DNA of 64,000 bases from Arthrobacter cupressi (lineage in GTDB: Bacteria; Actinomycetota; Actinomycetes; Actinomycetales; Micrococcaceae), in the NCBI RefSeq assembly GCF_900099975.1, contig NZ_FNEI01000008.1, positions 115,706-179,705 of the forward strand. The letters run 5' to 3'. The translations under genes and the position numbers were made by a program. Every line of letters starts with the position of its first letter. Position 1 is the first letter of the stretch. Below are positions 27,842 through 36,094 of the stretch, in pieces. The notes under the pieces are model-generated. The model was not told the origin of the DNA. It ran no database searches and saw nothing but the letters and a program-made list of their open reading frames with translations.

Positions 27842-27990
27842 GCCTGCCGCCGCCAAGCAGGCGCCAGGCCGGGTGCGCGATTGTGCGTGCGGGGCGCTCC
27901 TGCCGGTACGGTATTGCTTGCAGGGAAGGGGGCCGCGGGTCCCGACTGTTCCCCGCAAGTCCCCGGATCCTGTGAAGAGGAGAAGCTTTC

Positions 27991-28908
27991 GTGGCTGCAA
28001 ATGGCGGTACCAAGGCGATCGTGGCGGCACTGGCTGCCAACCTGACCATCGCCTTATTGAAGTTCGTCGCATTCGTCCTGACCCTGTCATCGTCCATGCT
28101 CGCCGAGGCGATCCACTCCGTGGCCGACTCCGGAAACCAGATCCTGCTGCTGGTCGGCGGCAAGCGGGCGAAGCGTGCCGCCAGCCCGGAGCACCCCTTC
28201 GGCTACGGCCGGGAGCGGTACATCTACGCTTTCATCGTCTCGATCGTCCTCTTCAGCGTCGGCGGCCTGTTCGCACTCTATGAGGCCTGGGAGAAGTTCC
28301 AGCACCCGCACGCCATTGAAGGCGATTTCTGGTGGGTGCCGCTCGCGGTCCTGATCGGCGCCATCGTCGCCGAGTCGTTCTCCTTCCGCACGGCGATCAT
28401 CGAGTCCAACCACGTGCGCGGCAAGCAGAGCTGGACGAACTTCATCCGCAATGCCAAGCAGCCCGAACTGCCGGTCATCCTGCTGGAGGACTTCGGCGCC
28501 CTTCTCGGCTTGGTGTTCGCGCTCTTCGGCGTCGGCCTGACGCTGCTGACCGGAGACGGCATCTGGGACGCCGCCGGCACCGGCATGATCGGCCTGCTGC
28601 TGGTGGCTATCGCCGTCGTCCTGGCCGTCGAAACCAAGTCCCTCCTGCTGGGCGAATCCGCCACCAAGGAAGACGTCGCACGCATCGCCTCCGCGATCGA
28701 ATCGGACGGCACCGTCCTCATCCATCTCAAGACCATGCACCTGGGTCCCGAGGAACTGCTCGTGGCCGCGAAGATCAGCGTTGGCGCTGCCGACACCGGC
28801 GAGGGAATCGCCCGTGCAATCGACGACGCCGAGACCAGGATCCGCGCGGCGGTGCCGATCGCGCGGGTCATCTACCTCGAACCGGACATCGTCCGCGTCA
28901 AGGCCTGA
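27991..28908 (+). CDS. Cation diffusion facilitator transporter
   Basis: Inner-membrane divalent metal/H+ antiporter family, 305 aa, with about six membrane helices and a cytoplasmic C-terminal domain. The helix 2 region SSMLAEAIHSVADSGNQILLLVG carries the HSxxD metal pair and is followed by HPFGYGRERYIYAF. AGGAG precedes the GTG start. Metal specificity cannot be read from the sequence. The 149-nt gap before it contains a small hairpin (GCCTGC / GCAGGC) and no gene. Confidence 0.9.
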   Translation: MAANGGTKAIVAALAANLTIALLKFVAFVLTLSSSMLAEAIHSVADSGNQILLLVGGKRAKRAASPEHPFGYGRERYIYAFIVSIVLFSVGGLFALYEAWEKFQHPHAIEGDFWWVPLAVLIGAIVAESFSFRTAIIESNHVRGKQSWTNFIRNAKQPELPVILLEDFGALLGLVFALFGVGLTLLTGDGIWDAAGTGMIGLLLVAIAVVLAVETKSLLLGESATKEDVARIASAIESDGTVLIHLKTMHLGPEELLVAAKISVGAADTGEGIARAIDDAETRIRAAVPIARVIYLEPDIVRVKA

Positions 28909-28956
28909 CGCCCGGGACCTGACGGCTGGAGCCGGAAGCGACCCCGGCCTCAAGCA

Positions 28957-28995
28957 GAAAACGCCGGCTGTGCATGGTGCACGGCCGGCGTTTTC
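28957..28995 (+). terminator. Bidirectional hairpin terminator
   Basis: GAAAACGCCGGC pairs with GCCGGCGTTTTC around an inner GTGCA/TGCAC stem. The A run and T run flank a GC stem on each strand, fitting termination for both the CDF gene and the convergent MFS gene. Confidence 0.85.
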
Positions 28996-29036
28996 GTTGT
29001 GTCTGCGCGGACGATCGCCCGCCGCCCTGTGGCGGT

Positions 29037-30245
29037 TCAGGCGTTCAGCGGCCTCCTGCGTTCCAGCAGGCCGCTCAGGATGGCGACACCGAGCCCGAGG
29101 ACCGCGAGTACGGCACCGACCAGTGCCGGGGCCACATAGCCCCAGCCCCAGGCGATGACCACCCCGCCAAGGAAGGCCCCCAGGGCATTGGCGACGTTGA
29201 GCGCCGAATGGTTCAGCGAGGAGGCCAGGGACGGCGCGTCGGGGGAGGCATCGAGCAGCCGGGTCTGCAGCGCCGGAACGAGCAAGGAACCCACCCCGCC
29301 GACCACGAAGACCATGATCAGGGCGGACCAGGCCCAGTGTGCGGCCACTGCGTAGACCACGAGGGCCAGCGCGATCGCCGGAAGGACCCGGTAGATCGTG
29401 CCCATGACGGATTTGTCAGCGATGCGGCCGCCCAGGATGTTGCCGGCCACCATGCCCAGGCCGTAGAGGGCCACGACGAGCGGAACCATGGACTCGGGCA
29501 TCCCGGCAACGAAGGTCATGGTGTGCGCAATGTAGGTGTAGGTGGCAAAGAAGCCGCCAAAGCCGATGATTCCGATCAGCAGGGCCAGCCAGACCTGGAT
29601 TCGCTTGAGGGCGCCGAGTTCGCGGCGGATGCTTGCGCCGGGATGGGCCGCTTCGAAGGGGACGAATTTCCAGATCAGCGCCGTGCTGACCGCACCGATG
29701 ACGCCCACCACCACGAAGAGCAGGCGCCAGCCGAAGTTCTGGCCCAGCCAGGTGGCGGCCGGAACGCCGATGACGTTGGCTACGGTCAGGCCCGCCATCA
29801 CCATCGAGATCGCCCATCCGCGCTTTGTGGGGGCAACCAGGCTTGCGGCGATCACCGCGGCCACGCCGAAGAAGGCGCCATGCGGCAGCCCGGAGGCGAA
29901 GCGGGTCAGCAGCATGGTGCCGTAATCCGGGGCGATGAACGAGCTCAGGTTGGCCAGCGTCAGGAAGAGCATCAGGCCCAGGGCAAGGTTCTTGCGGGGA
30001 AGCCTGGCCCCCAGGGCTGCGAACACCGGTGCGCCCACCACGACGCCGAGGGCGTATGAGGAGATCAGGTTGCCGGCCTCCGGGGTGCTGACGCGCAGCC
30101 CATGCTCGATTTCCTTCAGCAGGCCCATCATGGCGAATTCGGTGGTGCCGATGGCGAAACCGCCCATCGCGAGCGCAAAGATGGCCAGGGCAAGGTGGCG
30201 GGTGCCGCGCTTCGCAGTGGTGGCGGGCGCTTTGGTTTGGGTCAT
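29037..30245 (-). CDS. MFS transporter, DHA1/AraJ-like
   Basis: A 402-aa permease with 12 predicted membrane segments. The start ALAIFALAMGGFAIGTTEFAMMGLL is typical of the DHA1 drug/sugar efflux group, and loop 2-3 has GARLPRKNL. The ATG at 30245 has AAGGA 3-7 nt upstream. It is divergent from the NUDIX gene with 140 bp between. Substrate unknown; AraJ-type members export arabinose, purines or drugs. Confidence 0.88.
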   Translation of the reverse strand: MTQTKAPATTAKRGTRHLALAIFALAMGGFAIGTTEFAMMGLLKEIEHGLRVSTPEAGNLISSYALGVVVGAPVFAALGARLPRKNLALGLMLFLTLANLSSFIAPDYGTMLLTRFASGLPHGAFFGVAAVIAASLVAPTKRGWAISMVMAGLTVANVIGVPAATWLGQNFGWRLLFVVVGVIGAVSTALIWKFVPFEAAHPGASIRRELGALKRIQVWLALLIGIIGFGGFFATYTYIAHTMTFVAGMPESMVPLVVALYGLGMVAGNILGGRIADKSVMGTIYRVLPAIALALVVYAVAAHWAWSALIMVFVVGGVGSLLVPALQTRLLDASPDAPSLASSLNHSALNVANALGAFLGGVVIAWGWGYVAPALVGAVLAVLGLGVAILSGLLERRRPLNA

Positions 30246-30385
30246 GGTCCTTTTTTCTGGGCAGTAGTGCCGGACAGTCCGCGCAGGCCCCGGGCGCGCG
30301 CGGAGGATAAATCTGATTTTCAAGTCTAGTGTTCTGCAACCACGCTCTCCCCGCGTCTGTTCCCGCCGGGAGTTACGCTGGAGCG

Positions 30386-30820
30386 GTGACTTCACTCATC
30401 AGCGTCTCCGGAGCCGCCGTCGTGGACTCCCTCGAAAACCCCCGCCGGCTCCTGGTCGCACGTCGCAGCGCGCCTCCGAAGTTCGCCGGAATGTGGGAGT
30501 TCCCGGGCGGGAAGGTCGAAGACGGTGAAACCTTCGAAGACGCCCTGCACCGGGAACTCCGGGAAGAACTCGGCGTCGACGTCCGCCTCGGTTCCGAGAT
30601 CCCCGCCCCGCAGGAGGCCGGGTGGCCGTTGAACGAGCGCGCCGTCATGCGGGTCTGGTTCGCCGAAGTGCTCGACGGCGAGCCGCACCCCCTTGAGGAC
30701 CACGATGAACTCCGCTGGGTACTCCTGGAGGACGGTGAAGAAACCCTCGGCCTGCCTTGGATCCCGGCGGACTTCCCGATTGTGCAGGCCCTGCTGGACC
30801 AGGTGGCCGCCCGGTCCTGA
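30386..30820 (+). CDS. NUDIX hydrolase, MutT-like
   Basis: A 144-aa pyrophosphohydrolase that probably cleans oxidised or other nucleoside triphosphates. The NUDIX box is complete as GGKVEDGETFEDALHRELREELG, matching Gx5Ex7REUxEExG, near residues 41-63. The N-terminal LLVARRSAPPKFAGMWEFPGGK is typical of CTP/dNTP pyrophosphatase MutT relatives. The GTG at 30386 is 6 nt after TACGCT, a leaderless start. Its stop codon is the first unit of a 14-bp tandem repeat. Confidence 0.9.
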   Translation: MTSLISVSGAAVVDSLENPRRLLVARRSAPPKFAGMWEFPGGKVEDGETFEDALHRELREELGVDVRLGSEIPAPQEAGWPLNERAVMRVWFAEVLDGEPHPLEDHDELRWVLLEDGEETLGLPWIPADFPIVQALLDQVAARS

Positions 30821-30887
30821 ACAATGCGGCCTGAACAGTACGGCCTGGACAGTAGGGCCTGAGCGGTACCGTCTGGACAGTAGGGCC
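30818..30887 (+). repeat. Five-copy 14-bp tandem repeat
   Basis: Five contiguous 14-bp units: TGAACAATGCGGCC, TGAACAGTACGGCC, TGGACAGTAGGGCC, TGAGCGGTACCGTC, TGGACAGTAGGGCC. Units 3 and 5 are identical. The first unit begins with the TGA stop of the NUDIX gene. The array fills most of the space between that gene and the convergent radical SAM gene. Confidence 0.85.
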
Positions 30888-30926
30888 GGGAGGCGCAGGG
30901 CCGGACCAGGTCGCCGGAACCGACAG

Positions 30927-32039
30927 CTAGAACAGGGTGGACTGCTCCGCGGGGAGCGGCTGCCTCCCGGACCGTGGCTGCCCGGCGGCAGGGCTGTGGT
31001 TCCGTGCATGGCGGTGACTGAACCCGCTTCCCGCCGTGAAGCCGTGGCGGGCCTTGAAGTACCTGATACGGCCGGCCAGCCACTCCCGGTAGTCCTTCGG
31101 CGGGTACGCTCCCTGGGCATAGAGCCGGCGGTACCGCCCCACCAGTTCCGGATGGTTTGCGGCGAGCCATTGCATGAACCATTCCCGGGTTCCCGGTTTC
31201 AGGTAGAGCGCCCCGGCGGTGACTCCGCTGGCGCCCGCGGCGGACAAGGCGCCGAAGAGCGAGTCGAGGGCATCGTCGCTGTCCGTGAGCCAGGGCAGGA
31301 CCGGCATGGCCATGACGCCGCAGGGCAGGCCGGCCTCGCGAAGGCGGGCGATCAGTTTCAGTCGCGCCCGGGGAGCCGGCGTGCCGGGTTCGAGGACGGC
31401 GGCAAGGGCCTCGTTGGTCGTAGCGAGGGAGATGCCGAGGTCGACGGGCACCTGGCTTGCCGCGTGCTTGAGGAGCGGGATGTCCCGCGCCAGCAGGGTT
31501 CCCTTGGTGAGGATGGACAACGGCGTGCCCGAGTCCGCCAGCGCCCGGATGATTCCCGGCATGAGCTGGTAGCGGCCCTCGGCGCGCTGGTAGGGATCGG
31601 TGTTGGTGCCAAGGGCCACCTGCTGGCGGCCCCAGGACGGCCTGGCCAGTTCCTTGCGCAGGACCTCCGCCGCGTTGATCTTCACGACCACCTGGGAATC
31701 GAAGTCCCGTCCGGCGTCGAACTCAAGGTAGGTGTGGGTCTTGCGGGCAAAGCAGTAGACGCATGCGTGGCTGCAACCCCTGTAGGGGTTGATGGTCCAT
31801 TCGAAGGGCATGCGGGAACCGGCAGCCACCTTGTTGAGCACTGATTTGGCCGTGACCTCATGGAAGGTGACTCCGGAGAATTCGGGAGTCGAGACGGAAC
31901 GCACAAGCCGGGACAACGGAAGCAGGGCATCAGGAGCGGGGGCGGCCCTGGAAACCCTGTTTTCGTTGCTGTCTCCCTGGATGGACTCCTCCAGTTCCGG
32001 CTCACCCGTTGGTGAAAGTGCCTGTGCGTCCCATCTCAT
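30927..32039 (-). CDS. Rv2578c-family radical SAM protein
   Basis: A 370-aa radical SAM enzyme related to spore photoproduct lyase-like proteins. The cluster motif is C89-x3-C93-x2-C96 (RGCSHACVYCFARK). INPYRG before it and ALGTNTDPYQRAEGRYQLM after it are typical of this family. The C-terminus ends in EQSTLF, where QSTLF fits the QxxLF beta-clamp-binding motif. The start ATG is followed upstream by a near-perfect LexA box at 32047-32064, so it should be SOS-induced. Substrate unknown; the clamp motif and SOS box suggest DNA repair at the fork. Confidence 0.9.
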   Translation of the reverse strand: MRWDAQALSPTGEPELEESIQGDSNENRVSRAAPAPDALLPLSRLVRSVSTPEFSGVTFHEVTAKSVLNKVAAGSRMPFEWTINPYRGCSHACVYCFARKTHTYLEFDAGRDFDSQVVVKINAAEVLRKELARPSWGRQQVALGTNTDPYQRAEGRYQLMPGIIRALADSGTPLSILTKGTLLARDIPLLKHAASQVPVDLGISLATTNEALAAVLEPGTPAPRARLKLIARLREAGLPCGVMAMPVLPWLTDSDDALDSLFGALSAAGASGVTAGALYLKPGTREWFMQWLAANHPELVGRYRRLYAQGAYPPKDYREWLAGRIRYFKARHGFTAGSGFSHRHARNHSPAAGQPRSGRQPLPAEQSTLF

Positions 32040-32046
32040 GGCTCCA

Positions 32047-32064
32047 TTCGAATATATGTTCGAA
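32047..32064 (-). promoter_or_regulatory. LexA box of the radical SAM gene
   Basis: TTCGAATATATGTTCGAA contains TCGAATATATGTTCGA, 11 of 12 fixed positions of the LexA box, the best match in this window. It lies 8-25 nt before the radical SAM start and 54 nt before the divergent pcp start, so it could affect either gene, though position favours the former. Confidence 0.8.
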
Positions 32065-32117
32065 ATTAAGTCAAGGAACCCTGTGGCCTGTACTCCTCAA
32101 CGGATACGCTTAGGCAC

Positions 32118-32750
32118 ATGATCCTGCTGAGCGGCTTTGAGCCCTTCGACGGCGATGCCGCCAACCCGTCCTGGGGTGCCGTGCGCGTTGCCCGGGACAT
32201 CCTCCGCGCCGAAGGGCTGGAGGTCGAAGCCGTGGAACTGCCGTGCGTCTTCGGGGAGTCGGCGCAGGAACTGCGGCAGCAGATCGCACGCCTCCAGCCG
32301 GACCTGGTGATCTGTGCCGGGCTGGCCTCCGGGCGCGAAAGGCTTTCCCTGGAACGCGTGGCCATCAACTGCGACGACGCCCGCATCCCGGACAACGCCG
32401 GAAAGCGGCCCGTGGATGAAGAAGTGGTTCCGGGAGGACCTGCCGCGTACTTCAGCACCCTTCCGGTCAAAGCCGCGCTGCGTGCCCTGCAGATCGCCGG
32501 CCTCCGGGCCGAGGTCTCGCAGACCGCCGGAACGTACGTCTGCAACCACGTTTTCTATGCGCTCATGCACCACCTCGCCACCGAAGCTCCCGGCACGCGG
32601 GGCGGCTTCATCCACGTCCCGCGCGAGCCGCAGGAGGGCATCCCGGGCGGAATGTCCCTGCAGGACATGGGTGAGGGGATCGCCGTCGTCGTCCTGACTG
32701 CGCTGGCAACAGCGCAGGACCTGAAGTTCTCCGCGGGCGCCGTCTTCTAG
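32118..32750 (+). CDS. pcp: Pyroglutamyl-peptidase I
   Basis: C15 cysteine peptidase that removes N-terminal pyroglutamate. The catalytic Glu is in GLASGRERLSLERVAIN, Cys in TAGTYVCNHVFYALMH, His in GGFIHVP. Length is 210 aa. The ATG is 7 nt after TACGCT, a leaderless start. It converges on the SIMPL gene with 4 bp between stops. Confidence 0.95.
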   Translation: MILLSGFEPFDGDAANPSWGAVRVARDILRAEGLEVEAVELPCVFGESAQELRQQIARLQPDLVICAGLASGRERLSLERVAINCDDARIPDNAGKRPVDEEVVPGGPAAYFSTLPVKAALRALQIAGLRAEVSQTAGTYVCNHVFYALMHHLATEAPGTRGGFIHVPREPQEGIPGGMSLQDMGEGIAVVVLTALATAQDLKFSAGAVF

Positions 32751-32754
32751 CCCG

Positions 32755-33393
32755 CTAGCCTTCCGGGAGCAGCTCCCAGGTGACCACGATGCTCGAGGAC
32801 ACGGCGACCGTGCCCGGTTCGATGGCCACCCCTTCGGTGGCGAAGGTCCGTGCCATGTCGCGCGCGACGGGAACGGGAGCGCCATGGTCCGGGCGCTGCT
32901 CGATCGAAAGCACCTGGCCCAGCCGTGACGCCGCGAGCCCGGCGAAACGCCGTGCCTTGGTCTCGGCGTCGTGCCAGGCGGCGTCCTGGGCCGAAGCGGC
33001 CACCGCGGAGGAGTCGCTGAATCCCTGTTCGATGCCGTTGATCCGCACGCTGTTGCCGCCTGCCGTGACCGCAGCGGAAATCGCCGCCGGAGCAAGGCGC
33101 GGGGGACCGAGCCGCGCTACCAGGTCCGTCGACGCCACATAGCCGGTCACCTTCTGGCCCTGGTTCTCCACCCAGACCACGTCGGGCCGCAGGTTTAACC
33201 CGCTCGTACGGAGGTTGCCCTCCGCGACGCCCTGCCGGCGCAGCGCCTCGGTGACATTGAGCGCGATATTGCCGGCGTCGTCGTAAGCGCGCGCGGCGGT
33301 GTCCTGGCGCACCTCGACGGCGAGCGTCAGGGTGAGCATGTCAGGCACCGCCTCGGCGGTGCCGTCGCCCGTGACCGTAATGCTGCGGGTCAT
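32755..33393 (-). CDS. SIMPL (DUF541) domain protein
   Basis: A 212-aa protein beginning ITVTGDGTAEAVPDMLTLTLAVE, the typical SIMPL N-terminus, with TSGLNLRPDVVW and KVTGYVASTDLVARL further on. No signal peptide is visible, so it seems cytoplasmic, unlike many SIMPL proteins. Function poorly known; relatives are linked to oxidative stress or signalling. Its start overlaps the stop of the upstream minus-strand gene (ATGA), so the two are coupled. Confidence 0.88.
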   Translation of the reverse strand: MTRSITVTGDGTAEAVPDMLTLTLAVEVRQDTAARAYDDAGNIALNVTEALRRQGVAEGNLRTSGLNLRPDVVWVENQGQKVTGYVASTDLVARLGPPRLAPAAISAAVTAGGNSVRINGIEQGFSDSSAVAASAQDAAWHDAETKARRFAGLAASRLGQVLSIEQRPDHGAPVPVARDMARTFATEGVAIEPGTVAVSSSIVVTWELLPEG

Positions 33394-33842
33394 GTCCTGC
33401 CTCGATTCGCATCGCTTGCCCGGGTGCTGTGCCCGTTCCGTTGCCTGTCAGGGTAACCGCCCGCAGCAAGGCCCGCCTGGCGCTCGAAAAAGTTGGCCGT
33501 GCCGGGATTCCCTGTGCGCAGCACGGACCATCCGGCGCACAGGAAATACAGGCCAATGAACGGCAGGCCCAGGCACCAGGCGTACTGCGTGCTGTGCCGT
33601 TCCTCGTGGCCCAGCAGGACGGGATCCTGTCCGGCGCTCGCGGGTCCAGCCCGATACAGCACCACGTTCCCCACTGTGAACGCCGCGGCATGCGGAAGGC
33701 GCCAGCGGTATCCCGCCGCAATGGTGAGTCCGCGCGGGCCCGTGCCGCACCGGGCGCCCGCGGCCCTGGCGAGCAGGAGCCCCAGGGGAGTGGAGAGGTT
33801 CAGCGTATTGGCGATCCTGCGGAGCCGCTGCCCGGGAGTCAT
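33390..33842 (-). CDS. Uncharacterised HEERH-motif protein
   Basis: A 150-aa protein of unknown function. It carries LLGHEERHSTQYAWCLGLPF near residues 78-97, a HExxH-like pattern followed by a hydrophobic segment (LPFIGLYFLCAGWSVL) that may contact the membrane. Similar HE-x-x-H-S-x-Q-Y blocks occur in small actinobacterial proteins without a known role. The HExxH pattern hints at a metal site, but no third ligand is evident. It is transcribed together with the SIMPL gene. Confidence 0.75.
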   Translation of the reverse strand: MTPGQRLRRIANTLNLSTPLGLLLARAAGARCGTGPRGLTIAAGYRWRLPHAAAFTVGNVVLYRAGPASAGQDPVLLGHEERHSTQYAWCLGLPFIGLYFLCAGWSVLRTGNPGTANFFERQAGLAAGGYPDRQRNGHSTRASDANRGRT

Positions 33843-33942
33843 ACGGCCATGCTAGCCCCGCCCCCTTGGCCGCGTCCCCGGGCAAAGCTACTCTGAACCT
33901 GCAAACACCAGGAACCCTTGGTGGACTAGATCGGGGGGAATC

Positions 33943-34884
33943 ATGCGGCCTGGACGCGCCGTCGCCGCCACCGCTGTTCTGGTGGCCGTGCTCTTTTCAC
34001 TGACCGGTTGTTTCAAGCTCAACATGGACATCAAGGTCCACAGCGAGAAGAGCGTCGACTATGAGGTGGTCTACGCGCTCCAGAAGGACGTCCTGAAGGG
34101 CAAGTCCTTCGACGAATTCATGAAGGCGAACGACGGTTCGGCGGACATGACCATCCCCGAGGGGGCGAAGGTCGAAGAGTTTGAAGACGCCGATTACAAG
34201 GGGAAGCGGATCAGCGCCGTCAACATCGATCCCGCGAAGATCGCCGAGGCCGAAGAAGACTCCGCCAACAAGCTGAGCCTGGTCAAGGAAGGCGACTTCT
34301 ACGTCCTGACCATGGGGAACCTTTCCAACGATTCAACCGACCCGCAGGGCGCGCAGATCGCCAAGGCCATCTTCGACGAAGCGGTCCTGAAAGTGACCTT
34401 CCCTGGAAAGATCGTGGAGGCCAACGGCGCGAAGATCGACGGCAATGCCGCCACCATCGACTTCCTGGCCACGGACGCCAAGCAGATCAGGGTCAAAGCG
34501 GAAAGCTCAGCCGGGTTCCCGCTATGGATTCTGTGGGGCGGCATCGCCCTGCTGGTGGTGATCGCCGGCCTCATCCTGCTGTTCGTGCTGCTGTCCCGCC
34601 GCAAGGCCCAGCCGGCACCGGCCGGGTGGCCGGCGCCGGCTGCACCGGGCGGCGGACCGGTGCCCGGGGCGCCAGTGCCGGGCCCGACGGCGGCAGCACC
34701 GCCGTCGAACATGCCGCCACCGTCGTACATGCCGCCGCCGCAGTTCACACCACCGCAAAGCCCGCCGCCGGCCGGCCCGCCCCCGGCTGGACCTCCGCCC
34801 GGGGCCGCGCCGCCCGTGCCGGGACACCCGCCGGCGCAGCCCGGCACCCCGCCCGCGCAGCCCGGCCGGGACGGACCTGCCTGA
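33943..34884 (+). CDS. LppM-type lipoprotein with membrane helix and Pro-rich tail
   Basis: A 313-aa secreted and anchored protein. A signal peptide with lipobox LTGC23 is followed by an LppM-like extracytoplasmic domain (about 24-195: LNMDIKVHSEKSVDYEVVYAL). A membrane helix lies near 200-222, then a basic stop and a Pro/Gly/Ala-rich cytoplasmic tail to the end. LppM in mycobacteria affects phagosome handling and envelope lipids; here only the architecture is shared. The ATG lies after GGGGGAATC. Confidence 0.85.
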   Translation: MRPGRAVAATAVLVAVLFSLTGCFKLNMDIKVHSEKSVDYEVVYALQKDVLKGKSFDEFMKANDGSADMTIPEGAKVEEFEDADYKGKRISAVNIDPAKIAEAEEDSANKLSLVKEGDFYVLTMGNLSNDSTDPQGAQIAKAIFDEAVLKVTFPGKIVEANGAKIDGNAATIDFLATDAKQIRVKAESSAGFPLWILWGGIALLVVIAGLILLFVLLSRRKAQPAPAGWPAPAAPGGGPVPGAPVPGPTAAAPPSNMPPPSYMPPPQFTPPQSPPPAGPPPAGPPPGAAPPVPGHPPAQPGTPPAQPGRDGPA

Positions 34885-34886
34885 AT

Positions 34887-34912
34887 CGCGGACGGGTTAA
34901 ATCCCGGCCGCG
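34887..34912 (+). terminator. Hairpin after the LppM gene
   Basis: CGCGGACGGG pairs with CCCGGCCGCG with one mismatch around a TTAAAT loop, 2 nt after the stop codon. No U tract follows, so termination is only likely. Confidence 0.45.
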
Positions 34913-34935
34913 GCGTTCAACTAGACTGGGGGGTA

Positions 34936-35034
34936 ATGCCCGCCGGAGGATCCGGTGAGCGTTGCCCCTTTGTCTTTGCCGTGCTGCTGGCCGGCGAAGG
35001 ACACTTCCGACTCGTAGCTAAGAACAGTAGATGA
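34936..35034 (+). CDS. Upstream ORF (32 aa) overlapping pheS; possible leader peptide
   Basis: An ATG 8 nt after the -10 box TAGACT (34922-34927) opens a 32-codon frame whose TGA stop overlaps the pheS ATG (ATGA). The product contains three Phe codons (CPFVFAVLLA and GHFRL). pheS itself has no good ribosome site, so translation through this ORF may feed pheS by coupling. Phe codons could sense charged tRNA-Phe, but I do not see a clear terminator/antiterminator pair. This is an inference from sequence layout. Confidence 0.5.
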   Translation: MPAGGSGERCPFVFAVLLAGEGHFRLVAKNSR

Positions 35035-36092
35035 CTGACACTTTGCCGGGCGCCGCCATCCCGAACCCGTTGGATGAGGCCGCCATCACCGCCGCCGTCG
35101 AGGCCGCCGTCGCCGCCATTGCCGCCGCGTCCTCGCTCGAAGAACTCAAGGCCGTCCGCCTGGCCCACACGGGGGAGAAGTCGCCCCTGAGCCTGGCCAA
35201 CCGCGAAATCGGCGGGCTGGCCAAGGAACACAAGGCCGCCGCCGGCAAGCTAATGGGCGCCTCCCGCGGCCGCGTCAACCAGGCTCTCGCCGCCCGCACC
35301 GCGGAGCTCGAAGCAGAAAACGACGCCCGCATCCTTATCGAAGAGACGGTGGATGTCACGGCAGCTCCGCGCCGCCGCCGTGCCGGTGCCCGGCACCCGC
35401 TGTCCACGCTGCAGGACCGTGTGGCGGACATCTTCGTAGGCATGGGCTGGGAGATCGCCGAGGGCCCCGAGGTCGAGTCGGAATGGTTCAACTTCGACGC
35501 CCTGAACTTCAAGCCGGACCACCCGGCGCGCGAAATGCAGGACACCTTCTTCGTGGAACCCCCCGAAGCCCATCTGCTCATGCGCACGCACACCTCCCCG
35601 GTGCAGGTGCGCTCGATGCTGGAGCGCGAGGTGCCCATCTACGTGCTGTGCCCGGGCAAGGTGTTCCGTACCGACGAACTCGATGCCACGCACACCCCGG
35701 TGTTCCACCAGTTCGAAGGCCTGGCCATCGACAAGAACCTCAGCATGGCCGATCTCCGCGGAACGCTGGAACACTTCGCGCGCCAGATGTTCGGCGAGGA
35801 AGCCTCCATCCGCCTGCGCCCGAACTACTTCCCCTTCACCGAACCGTCCGCCGAACTGGACATCTGGCACCCCGGCGCCAAGGGCGGCCCCCGCTGGATC
35901 GAATGGGGCGGCTGCGGCATGGTAAACCCGAACGTGCTCCGCGCCGCCGGCATCGACCCGGAGGAGTATTCAGGTTTTGCCTTCGGCATGGGCATCGAGC
36001 GCACCCTCATGTTCCGCAATGAGGTCAGCGACATGCGCGACATGATCGAAGGCGATGTACGTTTCAGCGAGCACTTCGGGATGGAGATCTAA
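35031..36092 (+). CDS. pheS: Phenylalanyl-tRNA synthetase alpha subunit
   Basis: Catalytic subunit of the (alpha-beta)2 enzyme that charges tRNA-Phe. An N-terminal coiled coil (about 15-90) precedes the class II core: motif 1 region RHPLSTLQDRVADIF, motif 2 TPVFHQFEGLAID, motif 3 GFAFGMGIERTLMFRN. Length is 353 aa. The start ATG overlaps the stop of the 32-aa upstream ORF. pheT follows after 2 nt. Confidence 0.98.
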   Translation: MTDTLPGAAIPNPLDEAAITAAVEAAVAAIAAASSLEELKAVRLAHTGEKSPLSLANREIGGLAKEHKAAAGKLMGASRGRVNQALAARTAELEAENDARILIEETVDVTAAPRRRRAGARHPLSTLQDRVADIFVGMGWEIAEGPEVESEWFNFDALNFKPDHPAREMQDTFFVEPPEAHLLMRTHTSPVQVRSMLEREVPIYVLCPGKVFRTDELDATHTPVFHQFEGLAIDKNLSMADLRGTLEHFARQMFGEEASIRLRPNYFPFTEPSAELDIWHPGAKGGPRWIEWGGCGMVNPNVLRAAGIDPEEYSGFAFGMGIERTLMFRNEVSDMRDMIEGDVRFSEHFGMEI

Positions 36093-36094
36093 CA

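Noticed and set aside
34885..35030. T-box riboswitch upstream of pheS
   Set aside because: The T-box consensus and specifier stem are not visible and the gap is too short.
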